Part shown: positions 52,759-61,750 of the stretch, in pieces
How positions within the stretch are numbered: the stretch's first letter is position 1
Layout: every line of letters begins with the position of its first letter
Source: Priestia megaterium
GTDB taxonomy: Bacteria > Bacillota > Bacilli > Bacillales > Bacillaceae_H
Direction: 5' to 3'
Length of the DNA: 64,000 nucleotides
NCBI RefSeq assembly: GCF_009497655.1
Contig: NZ_CP023317.1
Location: forward strand, 1,579,501 to 1,643,500
Position numbers and translations under genes: made by a program
Notes under the pieces: model-generated
What the model saw: the letters and a program-made list of their open reading frames with translations, nothing else
What the model was told of the DNA's origin: nothing
The model's database searches: none

Positions 52759-53073
52759 TTGAGCAACTTTATTAAAGTAGTACCGTCAACTTTTATACTT
52801 CTCTACATAGTATTCTTCTTTTTAAATATTTCGTATCGTTACGGTGTTTCTTATTTATATAGCTTTTTTCTTTTTTTGTTTTTGTCGTTAATATCTGTAG
52901 TTTTATGTTTAGTAATATGGTTTAAGAATAAGGAACGTCTTTTTCTATTTTTAACCGTCGTTTCAATCCTCCAACTTATGTTTACTGTTTTTATTTATCT
53001 TTTACCAGGAGCAGGAACTAAACCATTGATCTATGAAAAAGCAATTATAAAAGAAGAGGTTTTAAATAAATAA
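52759..53073 (+). CDS. Three-helix membrane protein (104 aa)
   Basis: TTG start nine to ten bases behind AAAGGGAAAGGA. Hydrophobic throughout with a short charged tail (AIIKEEVLNK). Family not recognised. Confidence 0.6.
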   Translation: MSNFIKVVPSTFILLYIVFFFLNISYRYGVSYLYSFFLFLFLSLISVVLCLVIWFKNKERLFLFLTVVSILQLMFTVFIYLLPGAGTKPLIYEKAIIKEEVLNK

Positions 53074-53120
53074 GCTTACACAAAAAAACTTCAAGAATGT
53101 GTATCTAGTATAAGGCTATT

Positions 53121-53153
53121 AAAGAGATCCCCTTAAATAAAGAGGATCTCTTT
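53121..53153 (+). terminator. Terminator
   Basis: AAAGAGATCC / GGATCTCTTT with 13-nt loop, closing the run of small membrane-protein genes. Confidence 0.75.
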
Positions 53154-53367
53154 GATGTAGGTGTTTGTAATAGTAATTATATTAACTAGAGCTGTATACT
53201 TTTTCATTAAAAAGCGTTGTTTCATACTTATTAAAAAAAGAAATGTGTACAGTTAGTTGAGGAAAAGAGATCTGTCACTATAGGTTTCTTTCTTTGTTTC
53301 TAAAAAAACCATTAATTTATATTTTAACCATAATATGTTATAATGTTTTAAAAATGGTGGTGTGACA

Positions 53368-53583
53368 ATGAGCGAAGATAAAGAAACACCTGAAAGAAGA
53401 AGAGAGAGATTAAAACACGAAGAGGTAAAAAGAAATCCAGCTGGGAATATGAACGATGCATTTAATAGAAATGAAGCTGGAAACTTATCTGGTTTAGCAG
53501 GCAGCTTAGGATGGAAGGGTCTTGGTGTACTTATTACTGTAATGATTATAGGTTTTATCGTTGCGTCACTATTTTTAAAATAA
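53368..53583 (+). CDS. DUF6366-like small membrane-anchored protein
   Basis: 71 residues. Charged N-terminus with ETPERRRERLKHEEVKRNP, then NMNDAFNRNEAGNLSGLAG and one C-terminal membrane helix. This pattern resembles the DUF6366 family of Bacillaceae, recalled by eye. GGTGGTG before the ATG; a GTG six bases earlier is possible. Confidence 0.65.
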   Translation: MSEDKETPERRRERLKHEEVKRNPAGNMNDAFNRNEAGNLSGLAGSLGWKGLGVLITVMIIGFIVASLFLK

Positions 53584-53621
53584 TATCAGGTTTATAAATT
53601 AAGAGTACTGGAGGCGCTTTT

Positions 53622-53858
53622 TTGAAAAACTATACAGTGTTTATTGGTAGTTTTATATTATTGCTATTTGCTTTTCAAATTGTTTCTGGTCTATTTCTTA
53701 CACTTACATATGTACCTGAGACTTCACAGCACTTGAGTAGCTCAACGGTCAGTATTTTTTCTGTTAATTATCCATTTTTAAGTTCGATTATAGCGGCCAC
53801 TTTTTCATTTATTATTTCAAACAAAGTATGTAAAGTTAAGAAGAGTGCCTATAAATAA
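53622..53858 (+). CDS. Small two-helix membrane protein (78 aa)
   Basis: TTG start eight bases behind GGAGGCG. Two hydrophobic segments and a Lys-rich tail (CKVKKSAYK). Family not recognised. Confidence 0.6.
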   Translation: MKNYTVFIGSFILLLFAFQIVSGLFLTLTYVPETSQHLSSSTVSIFSVNYPFLSSIIAATFSFIISNKVCKVKKSAYK

Positions 53859-53875
53859 GTAGGTGCTCTTTTTGT
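53841..53875 (+). terminator. Terminator overlapping the end of the small membrane-protein gene
   Basis: AAGAGTGCCTA / TAGGTGCTCTT (two mismatches) followed by five T residues. Confidence 0.65.
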
Positions 53876-53975
53876 GCTGAGAATAGTGATTACTATTTTT
53901 AATAAATTACATCTTCCTTTTTATGGTATTGTATATAGATACGTATTAAATACTGTTGAAAGAGGGAGATACTTA

Positions 53976-54647
53976 ATGTTGCAATCACTAATCTTTGATA
54001 TGGATGGAACGCTGTTTCAAACAGATAAAATTTTAGAATTATCACTTGATGATACCTTTAACCATTTGCGTACACTCAACCAGTGGAATACTAGTACTCC
54101 TGTTGATAAGTATCGTGAAATCATGGGTGTACCGTTACCCAAAGTATGGGAAGCTTTATTACCTACTCATTCAGGTGAAATAAGAAAGTATACGAATGAC
54201 TATTTTTTGAAAAGCTTAGTTGAGAATATAAAAAAAGGCAAAGGCGCTTTATATCCTAATGTAAAAGAGGTCTTTAGCTATCTAAAAGAAAATAATTGCT
54301 CCATTTACATAGCAAGTAACGGTTTGAAGGAATATTTAGAAGCGATTGTAGACCATTACGATTTGGATAAGTGGGTAACAGAAACATTTAGTATTCAACA
54401 AATCCAAACGCTCGATAAAGGAGATTTAGTCAAAACGATTATAAAGAAATACGATGTAAAGCACGCAGCAGTAGTGGGAGACCGTCTATCGGATATCAAT
54501 GCTGCAAGGGATAATGGTTTAATGGCAGTGGGGTGCAATTTTGATTTTGCTCAAGAAGCTGAGCTTGCACAGGCTGATGTGGTAATAGATGATTTAATGG
54601 AGTTAAAAAGGATTGTATCCAACATAAATAGTAGCTTGTCAGTTTAA
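53976..54647 (+). CDS. HAD-superfamily phosphatase
   Basis: 223 residues. HAD motif I FDMDGTLFQ (nucleophile Asp), motif II IYIASNG, motif III Lys near DKGDLVKT, and motif IV VVGDRLSDINAARDNG. Cap domain of the phosphoglycolate phosphatase/PgmB type. ATG 53976 with AAAGAGGGAG; the longer frame from 53874 has none. Substrate unknown. Confidence 0.9.
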   Translation: MLQSLIFDMDGTLFQTDKILELSLDDTFNHLRTLNQWNTSTPVDKYREIMGVPLPKVWEALLPTHSGEIRKYTNDYFLKSLVENIKKGKGALYPNVKEVFSYLKENNCSIYIASNGLKEYLEAIVDHYDLDKWVTETFSIQQIQTLDKGDLVKTIIKKYDVKHAAVVGDRLSDINAARDNGLMAVGCNFDFAQEAELAQADVVIDDLMELKRIVSNINSSLSV

Positions 54648-54727
54648 TAGACTGATCCTCGTACATAACCATTATAGATGGGTAATGTCTCAATTTTATT
54701 AAGAAAATAAATTTTTTATATGCATGT

Positions 54728-54759
54728 AAAAGGATAGGTCTTTAAAGGGCTATCCTTTT
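54728..54759 (+). terminator. Terminator after the HAD gene
   Basis: AAAAGGATAG / CTATCCTTTT with 12-nt loop. Confidence 0.8.
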
Positions 54760-54794
54760 CGTTTACCTTACAGTATTGGAATCCACTTGATTTT

Positions 54795-54896
54795 TTAAAT
54801 CTTCACTGCAGTTTCTGCTCCGTCAATGAACTCACACATATATAGACCTAAATCTACTGAAGTTGAAACATAAGTAATGAGCGGTTCCCCTGTAAT
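54795..54896 (-). pseudogene. Possible gene remnant (about 33 codons)
   Basis: Open stretch without start codon reading ITGEPLITYVSTSVDLGLYM and then CEFIDGAETAVKI before a stop. Protein-like composition and an isolated position suggest the 3' end of a lost gene. Family not identified. Confidence 0.3.
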
Positions 54897-55006
54897 TTAA
54901 AATGTTTACATAATCTTTTCTTGTCATTAATAAATGGTTTACAATACTGAGCTATGCTTAGGTTAAGATTTCCAAAATAGTTTTATAAGAAGGGAGAGTT
55001 TGGATT

Positions 55007-55114
55007 ATGACTTCACATATGATTCGTAAATCTGATAGCGCTCACTTATATATTAGAGGATATAAGATAAAATTGTCACTCAGCCAGTGGAAGCTTGTAA
55101 GCACTCAGAGATAA
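55007..55114 (+). CDS. Possible 35-aa peptide
   Basis: ATG ORF (MTSHMIRKSDSAHLYIRGYK, then IKLSLSQWKLVSTQR) about nine bases behind AAGGGAGAG and followed 25 bp later by a good terminator. Gene, or truncated remnant. Confidence 0.4.
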   Translation: MTSHMIRKSDSAHLYIRGYKIKLSLSQWKLVSTQR

Positions 55115-55138
55115 TGGTTAACCCAACTGTAAAAGAGG

Positions 55139-55171
55139 AAAACCTCCATCTTAATTTAGATGGGGTTTTTT
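55139..55171 (+). terminator. Intrinsic terminator
   Basis: AAAACCTCCATCT / AGATGGGGTTTT stem with T-run, 25 bp after the 35-aa ORF. Confidence 0.8.
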
Positions 55172-55334
55172 GCATTTCTTTTAGTAACTTTTTAATTGAT
55201 TAACTATTTAGACTTTATAATAAAAAAGACTAATAAAAGTTAAAAAATGTAATAAAAAAGAGGAATATTATTTAAGTGAAATTAAAATAAAGCACAACTA
55301 AATATGCATTTTTTAAATATTTTACCATTTTTTA

Positions 55335-55389
55335 TTGACCATAAAAATTTAAAAGAATTAAAATAAATATAAAGTAAGTAATTACTTAC
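55335..55389 (+). promoter_or_regulatory. Promoter and TetR-type operator of the rifampin-phosphotransferase-like gene
   Basis: TTGACC (55335-55340), 18-bp spacer, TAAAAT (55359-55364). Then the perfect palindrome GTAAGTAATTACTTAC (55374-55389) at about +4 to +19. A related palindrome lies at the same place before the TetR gene. Confidence 0.65.
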
Positions 55390-55427
55390 ATTTTTAAAAT
55401 TAGTTTGTGGGAGGATGAATATTTTTA

Positions 55428-57941
55428 ATGTATAGCTTAAGTTTTCAAAAGGTGGACGAGGCGAATGAACGAGTTGGAGCAAAAGCTTTAAACCTTATAA
55501 AAATGAAAAGAAAAAATTTACCGATTCCAGATGGGTTTGTTATTCAAACGGAAGCTTTAAAGCGATATATCGAATGGAACGGGATTGATCGTCAAACGGA
55601 TAATATACACGAGAGAATTTTACACGGGGAAATTCCTATTGAAATTGAATCAGATCTCATAGAGGCATTTCGGAACCTAAAGTGCTCTTATACATCGGTA
55701 GCTGTTCGTTCATCATCTAGTGCTGAAGATTTAGAAGGTGCATCTTTTGCTGGCCAGTATGAAACCTATCTTAATGTGAAAAGTACCGAGGATTTTTTGA
55801 GTAAAGTGAAAGCGTGCTGGGCCTCATTTTTTACTGAAAGAGTCGAACAATATACTCAAAATATGTATGCTAATTTTGACGAAGTTTCAATGGCAGTTGT
55901 TGTTCAAGGGTTAATTGAGTCCGAAACATCGGGAGTGATATTCAGTCAAAATCCTGTCACTCATAATACAAAAGAAATGATGATTAATGCCAGCTATGGA
56001 TTAGGAGAAGCCATTGTATCGGGCTTAGTAACACCTGATGTTTACCTAGTTAATAAGCAAACTTTTAAAATAGAGAAAGAAAAGGGTCTAAAGGAAGTAA
56101 AAATAATTCCACTTGCTGAAGGCGTTGAAGAAATCGAAACAACGGAAGATGAGCAGCAAAGGTTTTGCTTAACAGACGAGAAAATCATTGAATTGGCCGA
56201 AATAACAAAAGAAGTAGAAGCTCTTTACCAACATCCCGTAGACATAGAGTTTGGGGTTCAAGACAATCAAGTATATCTATTACAGGCAAGAGCGATTACC
56301 ACATTAACAGAGGCCAAAGAATTAACTCCTTTCCAAAAAGATATATCTTTAAGTTTCGACGATATGGAAGAGTTTTGGATTTTAAATGACACAAGTTTTT
56401 CTCATGCTGTTAGTCCTTTGTACGCTTCATTTATTATTCCGGCATTTTCTGAAGGAACAGCTGCTAGTTTTAAAAAACTAAAGTTTATGTTTAATAGACT
56501 TAATTTAAAACTTTATAAAGGTCATATCTATACAAAAATGGAGCCTTTTAAAGGAGATTCTAATAAAAGATTCCAAGAAAATAAAGAATTGATGGAAAGT
56601 ATTTATCCAATCCTAACAAAACGAATGAATCAAATGATTACGGAACAATTCTTGCCTTACTATAACAAATTAAATAGTTTCACCTATGAAAATCTAACCC
56701 TTCAGAGAGGAAAAGAGATTCTTCAAAGTTTAGCTGATTTTTATAAAATGGCATATGATCTGCACTTTGATATTGTTATGCCTCAAATGTCTTTAAATAC
56801 TATAGTTGAAGAGTACTATAAAAACCTTACAAATAAAAAATCCGGACATGATGTTTATGAGCTATTGACCGGAAAAATGAACAAATCGTTGGAAACGGAT
56901 CAACAGCTTTCTAGACTTGCTTTAACAGTGAAAAGAGATAGTGAACTTACTGAAATTTTTCAAGAAGAATGCACAGAAACTTTATTAAAGAAATTAGAGG
57001 GAAATAAAGCAGCAAAAAGCTTTATGGCTGAAGTAGATACTTTTCTAAAACAGTATGGATATCGAAATGTTGTAAGTCATGATTTTGTAGGAGAAACTTG
57101 GCTAGAGAATCCTCTTCACGCATTATCGATTATTCAAGGATATGTTAAAGACAATTACAACTTTGATGAGAATTTCAAACAGACGGTCAAGAAACGTGAA
57201 CAGAACTATAATGAATTCCTGGAACAGATAGCGGATAGCAAACACAAAGAAGAATTTAAAAAATATTATCAGTGGGCATTAGATGCGTCCGTTATAAGAG
57301 ATGATCATCATTTTTATATCGATGCAATGTTGGATGCAAAAGCTCGTTTGTTCCTACTTAAGCTAGGTAATTTACTAGTACATCATCACGTTTTTCTAGT
57401 GAAAGAAGATATTTTCTTCTTATATCTTGATGAGCTAGAGTCTCTTTTAGAAAATCCAGTAGACATGACCCAATTAATTGAGAAACGTAAAAAAGAACAC
57501 GCAGAACATGAGCAAACGTCTAATTTACCTAGATACTTCGGCGTCCCTGAAGCAGCTCAGCTGAAAGAAGCTGAGAAATATATGGGAGCTATTGAGGAAG
57601 ATGACGCGAACAGTGAACATTGTATCAAAGGGTTAGCCTCTTCTTCAGGAATCTATACGGGAAAAGTAACAGTCATTTCAAATACGAAAGACTTTTCTAA
57701 GCTGGAAAAAGGTGATGTTTTAGTATGCAAGACCACTACTCCACTTTGGACTACTTTATTTCAGACTGCGGGAGCTGTTATCACCGACGCTGGAGGTATT
57801 CTTTCTCACTCGGCAATAATTGCACGTGAATATGAAATTCCTGCAGTAGTTGGTACGAAAATAAGTACGGATAAGCTAAAAGATGGCGATATGGTTATGG
57901 TCGATGGTACGAATGGAATTGTCACGCTTTTAAATGACTAA
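55428..57941 (+). CDS. Rifampin phosphotransferase-like / PEP-synthase-like enzyme
   Basis: 837 residues. N-terminal ATP-grasp domain (GAKALNLIKM, AVRSSSSAEDLEGASFAGQYE, ASYGLGEAIVSG), a large middle domain (about 320-720), and a C-terminal swivelling phosphohistidine domain with GGILSHSAIIAREYE (His794). True PEP synthases carry this His centrally with a C-terminal PEP barrel. The order here is that of rifamycin phosphotransferase (RPH), which phosphorylates rifampin with ATP. Often annotated as pps. It lies behind a TetR-type operator and next to a TetR gene and DHA2 exporter, supporting a drug-resistance role. The actual drug is inferred. Confidence 0.85.
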   Translation: MYSLSFQKVDEANERVGAKALNLIKMKRKNLPIPDGFVIQTEALKRYIEWNGIDRQTDNIHERILHGEIPIEIESDLIEAFRNLKCSYTSVAVRSSSSAEDLEGASFAGQYETYLNVKSTEDFLSKVKACWASFFTERVEQYTQNMYANFDEVSMAVVVQGLIESETSGVIFSQNPVTHNTKEMMINASYGLGEAIVSGLVTPDVYLVNKQTFKIEKEKGLKEVKIIPLAEGVEEIETTEDEQQRFCLTDEKIIELAEITKEVEALYQHPVDIEFGVQDNQVYLLQARAITTLTEAKELTPFQKDISLSFDDMEEFWILNDTSFSHAVSPLYASFIIPAFSEGTAASFKKLKFMFNRLNLKLYKGHIYTKMEPFKGDSNKRFQENKELMESIYPILTKRMNQMITEQFLPYYNKLNSFTYENLTLQRGKEILQSLADFYKMAYDLHFDIVMPQMSLNTIVEEYYKNLTNKKSGHDVYELLTGKMNKSLETDQQLSRLALTVKRDSELTEIFQEECTETLLKKLEGNKAAKSFMAEVDTFLKQYGYRNVVSHDFVGETWLENPLHALSIIQGYVKDNYNFDENFKQTVKKREQNYNEFLEQIADSKHKEEFKKYYQWALDASVIRDDHHFYIDAMLDAKARLFLLKLGNLLVHHHVFLVKEDIFFLYLDELESLLENPVDMTQLIEKRKKEHAEHEQTSNLPRYFGVPEAAQLKEAEKYMGAIEEDDANSEHCIKGLASSSGIYTGKVTVISNTKDFSKLEKGDVLVCKTTTPLWTTLFQTAGAVITDAGGILSHSAIIAREYEIPAVVGTKISTDKLKDGDMVMVDGTNGIVTLLND

Positions 57942-57961
57942 ATAATTCTCTTCGCTTCCAT

Positions 57962-58015
57962 TTGACAACAGCTCTTTTTCCTTTATATACTGCCTAATGG
58001 AAAGTAAATACTTAC
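57962..58015 (+). promoter_or_regulatory. Promoter and operator of the TetR-exporter operon
   Basis: TTGACA (57962-57967), 18-bp spacer, TATACT (57986-57991). Then GTAAATACTTAC (58004-58015) at about +6. The flanks AAAGTAARTA and TACTTACATT are shared with the palindrome before the RPH-like gene. Confidence 0.65.
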
Positions 58016-58042
58016 ATTCAGGAAGCATAAAGGATGATTAAC

Positions 58043-58618
58043 ATGAAAAAAGATGAAACCAAAAAGAAGATAACAAAAGCTACAATAGAACTGCTTAAAG
58101 AAAAAGGCTATAAAGGTACTACCACTAGAGAAATTGCAGAACAAGCTGGCGTTAATGAATTGACGGTTTTTCGCCACTTTGGCAATAAAGAAGGCATTAT
58201 TCAAGCTATTGTCAAAACAACAAGCTTTTCACTTGAGATTTTTGATAAATCAATTGAATGGGAGCTTAAAAAAGATTTGACGAATTTCGGTTACCTGTTA
58301 CTAAAAGACTTTGATAATAACCGAGACATGATTTCAATTGCTTTAAAAGACCCTTTAATTTTCTCACAGGCGCACGAGGAAATTATAAAAAAAATTAATG
58401 ATACGAAAAAAATATTAAAAGAATACTTTGAAGAAATGCAAAGGAAAGGATCTATCAAAGAATTAGATTGCTGCACACAAGCAGAGATTTTCCTAAGTAC
58501 GTATTGGGGATATTTTATGTATAAACTAAATTTTGGAGACAAAGCCTTACATGCGGATTATCAAGATATGATAAAAAACAGTATAAACACGTTTATAAAA
58601 GGAATTTCTCTCCACTAA
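58043..58618 (+). CDS. TetR-family repressor
   Basis: 191 residues. N-terminal HTH GTTTREIAEQAGVNELTVFRHFGNK is divided into ATIELLKEKGYKGTTTREIA and EQAGVNELTVFRHFGNKEGI; the C-terminal ligand domain is variable. Two ATGs (58034, 58043) follow AAAGGATG; the second has proper spacing. Transcribed with the DHA2 exporter, 17 bp apart. Likely represses itself, the exporter and the RPH-like gene. Confidence 0.92.
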   Translation: MKKDETKKKITKATIELLKEKGYKGTTTREIAEQAGVNELTVFRHFGNKEGIIQAIVKTTSFSLEIFDKSIEWELKKDLTNFGYLLLKDFDNNRDMISIALKDPLIFSQAHEEIIKKINDTKKILKEYFEEMQRKGSIKELDCCTQAEIFLSTYWGYFMYKLNFGDKALHADYQDMIKNSINTFIKGISLH

Positions 58619-58634
58619 AAGGAGGCAGTAATGT

Positions 58635-59981
58635 TTGGGTAAACATAAAGAGCTTATCTTGATTATTTCATTACTAATTGGGACATTTCTTGTACCAATT
58701 AATTCAACCATGATTGCCGTTGCTCTATCAACTATATCAGCTCATTTTAATGAACCACTTGCAAATATTTCGTGGGTAGTAACTATTTATTTGATTGTAA
58801 TGGCTGTTACTCAGCCTATCGCTGGAAAGCTAGGAGATTTGTATGGAAACAGAAATATCTATTTATGTGGCGTAGTGTTCTTTCTTATAGCATCTTTAGG
58901 ATGTATATTTTCAACTAATCTCATTTCCCTTATTATTTTTCGATCACTGCAGGCAGTAGGAGGAGCTTTACTCACCCCTAACACGATAGCCATCATTAGA
59001 TATGTGGTGCCAAAAGAGCGGCTTCCTAAAATTTTAGGTGTATTTGGAATGGGAATGGGATTGGGTGCTGCAATTGGACCATTGCTAGGGTCTGTATTGC
59101 TTGAAAACTTCAACTTGGAAGCTATATTCTGGGTGAACGTTCCTTTTCTTTTCTTAGCTTTGATCAGTGGTATAGTTATGATTCCTAAATCTAATGTAAA
59201 AAAACAAGCAAGTACTTTAGATATTCAAGGTTCCATCTATTTAGCCATTAGTATTTCCTTATTGATTTTATTAACACACGGTATGGAAATTACTAAGGCT
59301 TTAATAATGGGATTAGTATTTGTTTTATCTTCATTCTTGTTTATCAAAAGAGAAAATACGGCAGAAAACCCGATTATCAATTTTTCTTTGTTTAAAAATG
59401 CCACCTTTACAAGCGCTAATTTGTCTATTATGCTTAGCAATTTTGTTATGTATGTGATTTTATTAATTATGCCGCTGTTAATGAAGGCTCAATTTCACTT
59501 ATCTACAGCACAAACGGGTATTGTTTTATCGGTTTTTTCGATTTCAATGTCTTTAAGCGGCTGGATAGGAGGATTGTTAAACAATAAGTTTAGTTCTAAA
59601 AAAGTGATTGGATTTTCTTTTGCTATGATCATTGTCTCTACTATTCTTTTTCTATCTTTAGAGAACGTTGGATCTATTCTTTTTCTTATAGTGGCTTTAA
59701 TTATTGGAGGTTTTTCGACCGGAATAGGTTTAACAAGCATGCAGGTTGCCTCTCTAGACTCGGTAAGCAAAGAGCAATCTGGTACAGCCTCTGGCATTTA
59801 TTCAACGTTTCGTTATTTCGGAAGTATTATTTCGTCCACGCTTATTGCTCTTGTTACAAGCTATAACTACATCTTTATTATTTTAGGGATATCAGGGGTA
59901 GTAGGTTTACTAGTAGCTAGGAGCATTAAATCTGGCAGCCAAGACATGATAAGCAGCAATAATTCTAGTGCAAAAGCATAG
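58635..59981 (+). CDS. Multidrug exporter of the DHA2/EmrB-QacA MFS family
   Basis: 448 residues, about 13-14 helices. Signature: FLVPINSTMIAVALSTISAH, WVVTIYLIVMAVTQPIAGKL, GDLYGNRNIYL, and the motif C-like GMGMGLGAAIGPLLGS found in drug antiporters. TTG start eight bases after AAAGGAGGC. Second gene of the TetR operon; inferred to export the drug sensed by TetR. Confidence 0.9.
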   Translation: MGKHKELILIISLLIGTFLVPINSTMIAVALSTISAHFNEPLANISWVVTIYLIVMAVTQPIAGKLGDLYGNRNIYLCGVVFFLIASLGCIFSTNLISLIIFRSLQAVGGALLTPNTIAIIRYVVPKERLPKILGVFGMGMGLGAAIGPLLGSVLLENFNLEAIFWVNVPFLFLALISGIVMIPKSNVKKQASTLDIQGSIYLAISISLLILLTHGMEITKALIMGLVFVLSSFLFIKRENTAENPIINFSLFKNATFTSANLSIMLSNFVMYVILLIMPLLMKAQFHLSTAQTGIVLSVFSISMSLSGWIGGLLNNKFSSKKVIGFSFAMIIVSTILFLSLENVGSILFLIVALIIGGFSTGIGLTSMQVASLDSVSKEQSGTASGIYSTFRYFGSIISSTLIALVTSYNYIFIILGISGVVGLLVARSIKSGSQDMISSNNSSAKA

Positions 59982-60048
59982 TCGTTTTTTTATAAATTTT
60001 ATAAAGCTGTTGGTTATATATACGATTTACTAATTAATCTATAAAGAT

Positions 60049-60086
60049 AAGTAATGCTTCTGAAATAGGAGCATTACTTATTTTTT
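60049..60086 (+). terminator. Terminator of the TetR-exporter operon
   Basis: AAGTAATGCT / AGCATTACTT, 11-nt loop, then six T residues. Confidence 0.85.
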
Positions 60087-60163
60087 GACTAAATTTCTGT
60101 GAATTGCTTTTTTTAATGGTAATATTTAGCTAAAGGGATATACAGATAAAAAGTTCAATCACG

Positions 60164-60244
60164 ATGGGAGAAGGGTTAATCTTACTTGTCATTACAAGTA
60201 TATTTATAGTAGCACTAGAGCTAAAAAAGCGGGGGCTAGGTTGA
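60164..60244 (+). CDS. Possible 26-aa membrane peptide
   Basis: ATG ORF with one hydrophobic helix and basic end (MGEGLILLVITSIFIVALEL, then KKRGLG). Composition resembles small membrane peptides or type I toxins, but the ribosome binding site is weak and no antisense RNA is identifiable. Confidence 0.3.
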   Translation: MGEGLILLVITSIFIVALELKKRGLG

Positions 60245-60283
60245 AAGATAGAACCTTTTCCTTATGAGAAAGCCGGGGATGAA

Positions 60284-60568
60284 ATGGCAATAGGAATCGC
60301 ATTAACTGTTTTAGTATTAGGTCTTATGTTTGCGAGTGGACTAAGCCAAGGAAAGTCAGCTAAAAGAAAATATATAGTGTGGGGAACGACTATTATATTA
60401 ATAATAACTCCATTCTTTTCATGGATTGTTTCTATTCTGTTTGGTATTAATCAAGGAAATGGTTTTGCTGCCGTGGGATTAATGATGTTATTATTACCGC
60501 TTTTCTTTTTAATCGGAGTCGTTACTCTTCTGATAGGTATTTTTAAGAAGGACAAACAATATGAATAA
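60284..60568 (+). CDS. Three-helix membrane protein (94 aa)
   Basis: Hydrophobic segments about 3-20, 33-52 and 62-86; basic loops (GKSAKRKY, FKKDKQY). GGGGATG before the ATG. Family not recognised. Confidence 0.65.
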   Translation: MAIGIALTVLVLGLMFASGLSQGKSAKRKYIVWGTTIILIITPFFSWIVSILFGINQGNGFAAVGLMMLLLPLFFLIGVVTLLIGIFKKDKQYE

Positions 60569-60583
60569 ATCTATTTAGAAAGC

Positions 60584-60620
60584 AAAGAAAGCTCTAAGAT
60601 TTATTCATAGGGCTTTCTTT
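60584..60620. terminator. Bidirectional terminator between convergent genes
   Basis: AAAGAAAGCTCT / AGGGCTTTCTTT, 13-nt loop; overlaps the end of the minus-strand gene. Confidence 0.7.
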
Positions 60621-60875
60621 ACTTCTTATTAGCTCACTTAACGATATGATGATTATAGATATAATGGATCCTATAAAAATAGCAAAATTAACTACTCCAA
60701 TTCCCATACCAGTTAATCCTCCGTAAAAGTAGCTTATGATAACAACACTTAGACTAATCATTCCTACAATTAAAGGTATTATATATTTTAAAGAGGATGT
60801 GGTTCTACCCAATTTATATGAAAATAAAAGTGAGCAAGCAACTGTAGTTATAACAATCAAGTACATTATAGCCAT
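60594..60875 (-). CDS. YesK-like membrane protein (93 aa)
   Basis: Three hydrophobic segments with FYGGLTGMGIGVVNFAIFIG between the second and third, a pattern I associate with YesK-type proteins. ATG 60875 has a perfect AAGGAGG; upstream frame lacks one. Function unknown. Confidence 0.65.
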   Translation of the reverse strand: MAIMYLIVITTVACSLLFSYKLGRTTSSLKYIIPLIVGMISLSVVIISYFYGGLTGMGIGVVNFAIFIGSIISIIIISLSELIRSKESPMNKS

Positions 60876-61101
60876 TTTTAACCTCCTTGAGCTATATGAT
60901 ATAAACATTACCATAAATTTACATATAGATAAATGTTTTTTTGAATCTAGAAACAACGATTGGAAATAAATCATAGCCTGTCTATCTCATAGATTTTAAA
61001 AGCGAGTTTATACCAACCCAACATATGTATGTGTAATTTACCAAAGAAGTTTGTTGAAAAAGAAGTTTCTTAATTAGTATCTATTAAAGGAGGAAGAGAA
61101 T

Positions 61102-61539
61102 GTGAAGAATAAGACCACTATAATAAAAGTTATGGCTTACATAACTAGATTCAATGATCCCTATACAGAGTTACTAGTTTGCGAACATAGAGATTATCCA
61201 GAAGCAGGAGTTCAAGTTCCAGCCGGTACTGTAGAGGAAGGAGAAACAATTGAAGAAGCTTTATATAGAGAGGTCAAAGAAGAGTCTGGGTTAATGGAGT
61301 TTTTATCGGTGAACAAAATAAAAACATACGTATATCATCATGAAGGTAAAAGTCAGTATCATGAACGACATGTTTTTCAGTTAGAAGTTCAAAAAGAAAC
61401 GGCAGAACGGTGGGAATATAAAGTGAATTCTGAAGGGGAAGATGCAGGATTAATCTTTTCCTATTATTGGGTTCCTGTTGGAGCTGTTCCAAAACTAGCA
61501 GCAAATCAAGATGATTACATTAATCAGTTATTCGTATAG
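61102..61539 (+). CDS. Nudix hydrolase
   Basis: 145 residues. The complete Nudix box starts GTVEEGETIEEALYREVKEE and ends SGL (G-x5-E-x7-RE-x2-EE-x-G). GTG start behind AGGAGGAAGAG. Hydrolyses a nucleoside diphosphate linked to another moiety; substrate unknown. Ends with its own terminator. Confidence 0.92.
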   Translation: MKNKTTIIKVMAYITRFNDPYTELLVCEHRDYPEAGVQVPAGTVEEGETIEEALYREVKEESGLMEFLSVNKIKTYVYHHEGKSQYHERHVFQLEVQKETAERWEYKVNSEGEDAGLIFSYYWVPVGAVPKLAANQDDYINQLFV

Positions 61540-61608
61540 CTTTAAATTTACTAATAAGATACTATAGAGACTAAAAATTAATAGGTGATTGTGGTACGTG
61601 ATTTATGG

Positions 61609-61660
61609 AACCTAAACAAAAGCACCTACTTATTTATGGGGCCTTTTGTTTAGGTTTTTT
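61609..61660 (+). terminator. Terminator after the Nudix gene
   Basis: AACCTAAACAAAAG / CTTTTGTTTAGGTT perfect 14-bp stem, 20-nt loop and T-run. Confidence 0.85.
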
Positions 61661-61750
61661 ATAGGAATAGTTTTTATGTAGGTGCCAATAGCCAGTATGC
61701 CTATGACACTTATTAATCTATCTTTATTTCTACACTCTCTTTTACTCTTT

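Noticed and set aside
55428-57941. Annotation as true phosphoenolpyruvate synthase
   Set aside because: The phosphohistidine lies near the C-terminus and no PEP/pyruvate-binding barrel follows; the order is that of rifamycin phosphotransferase.
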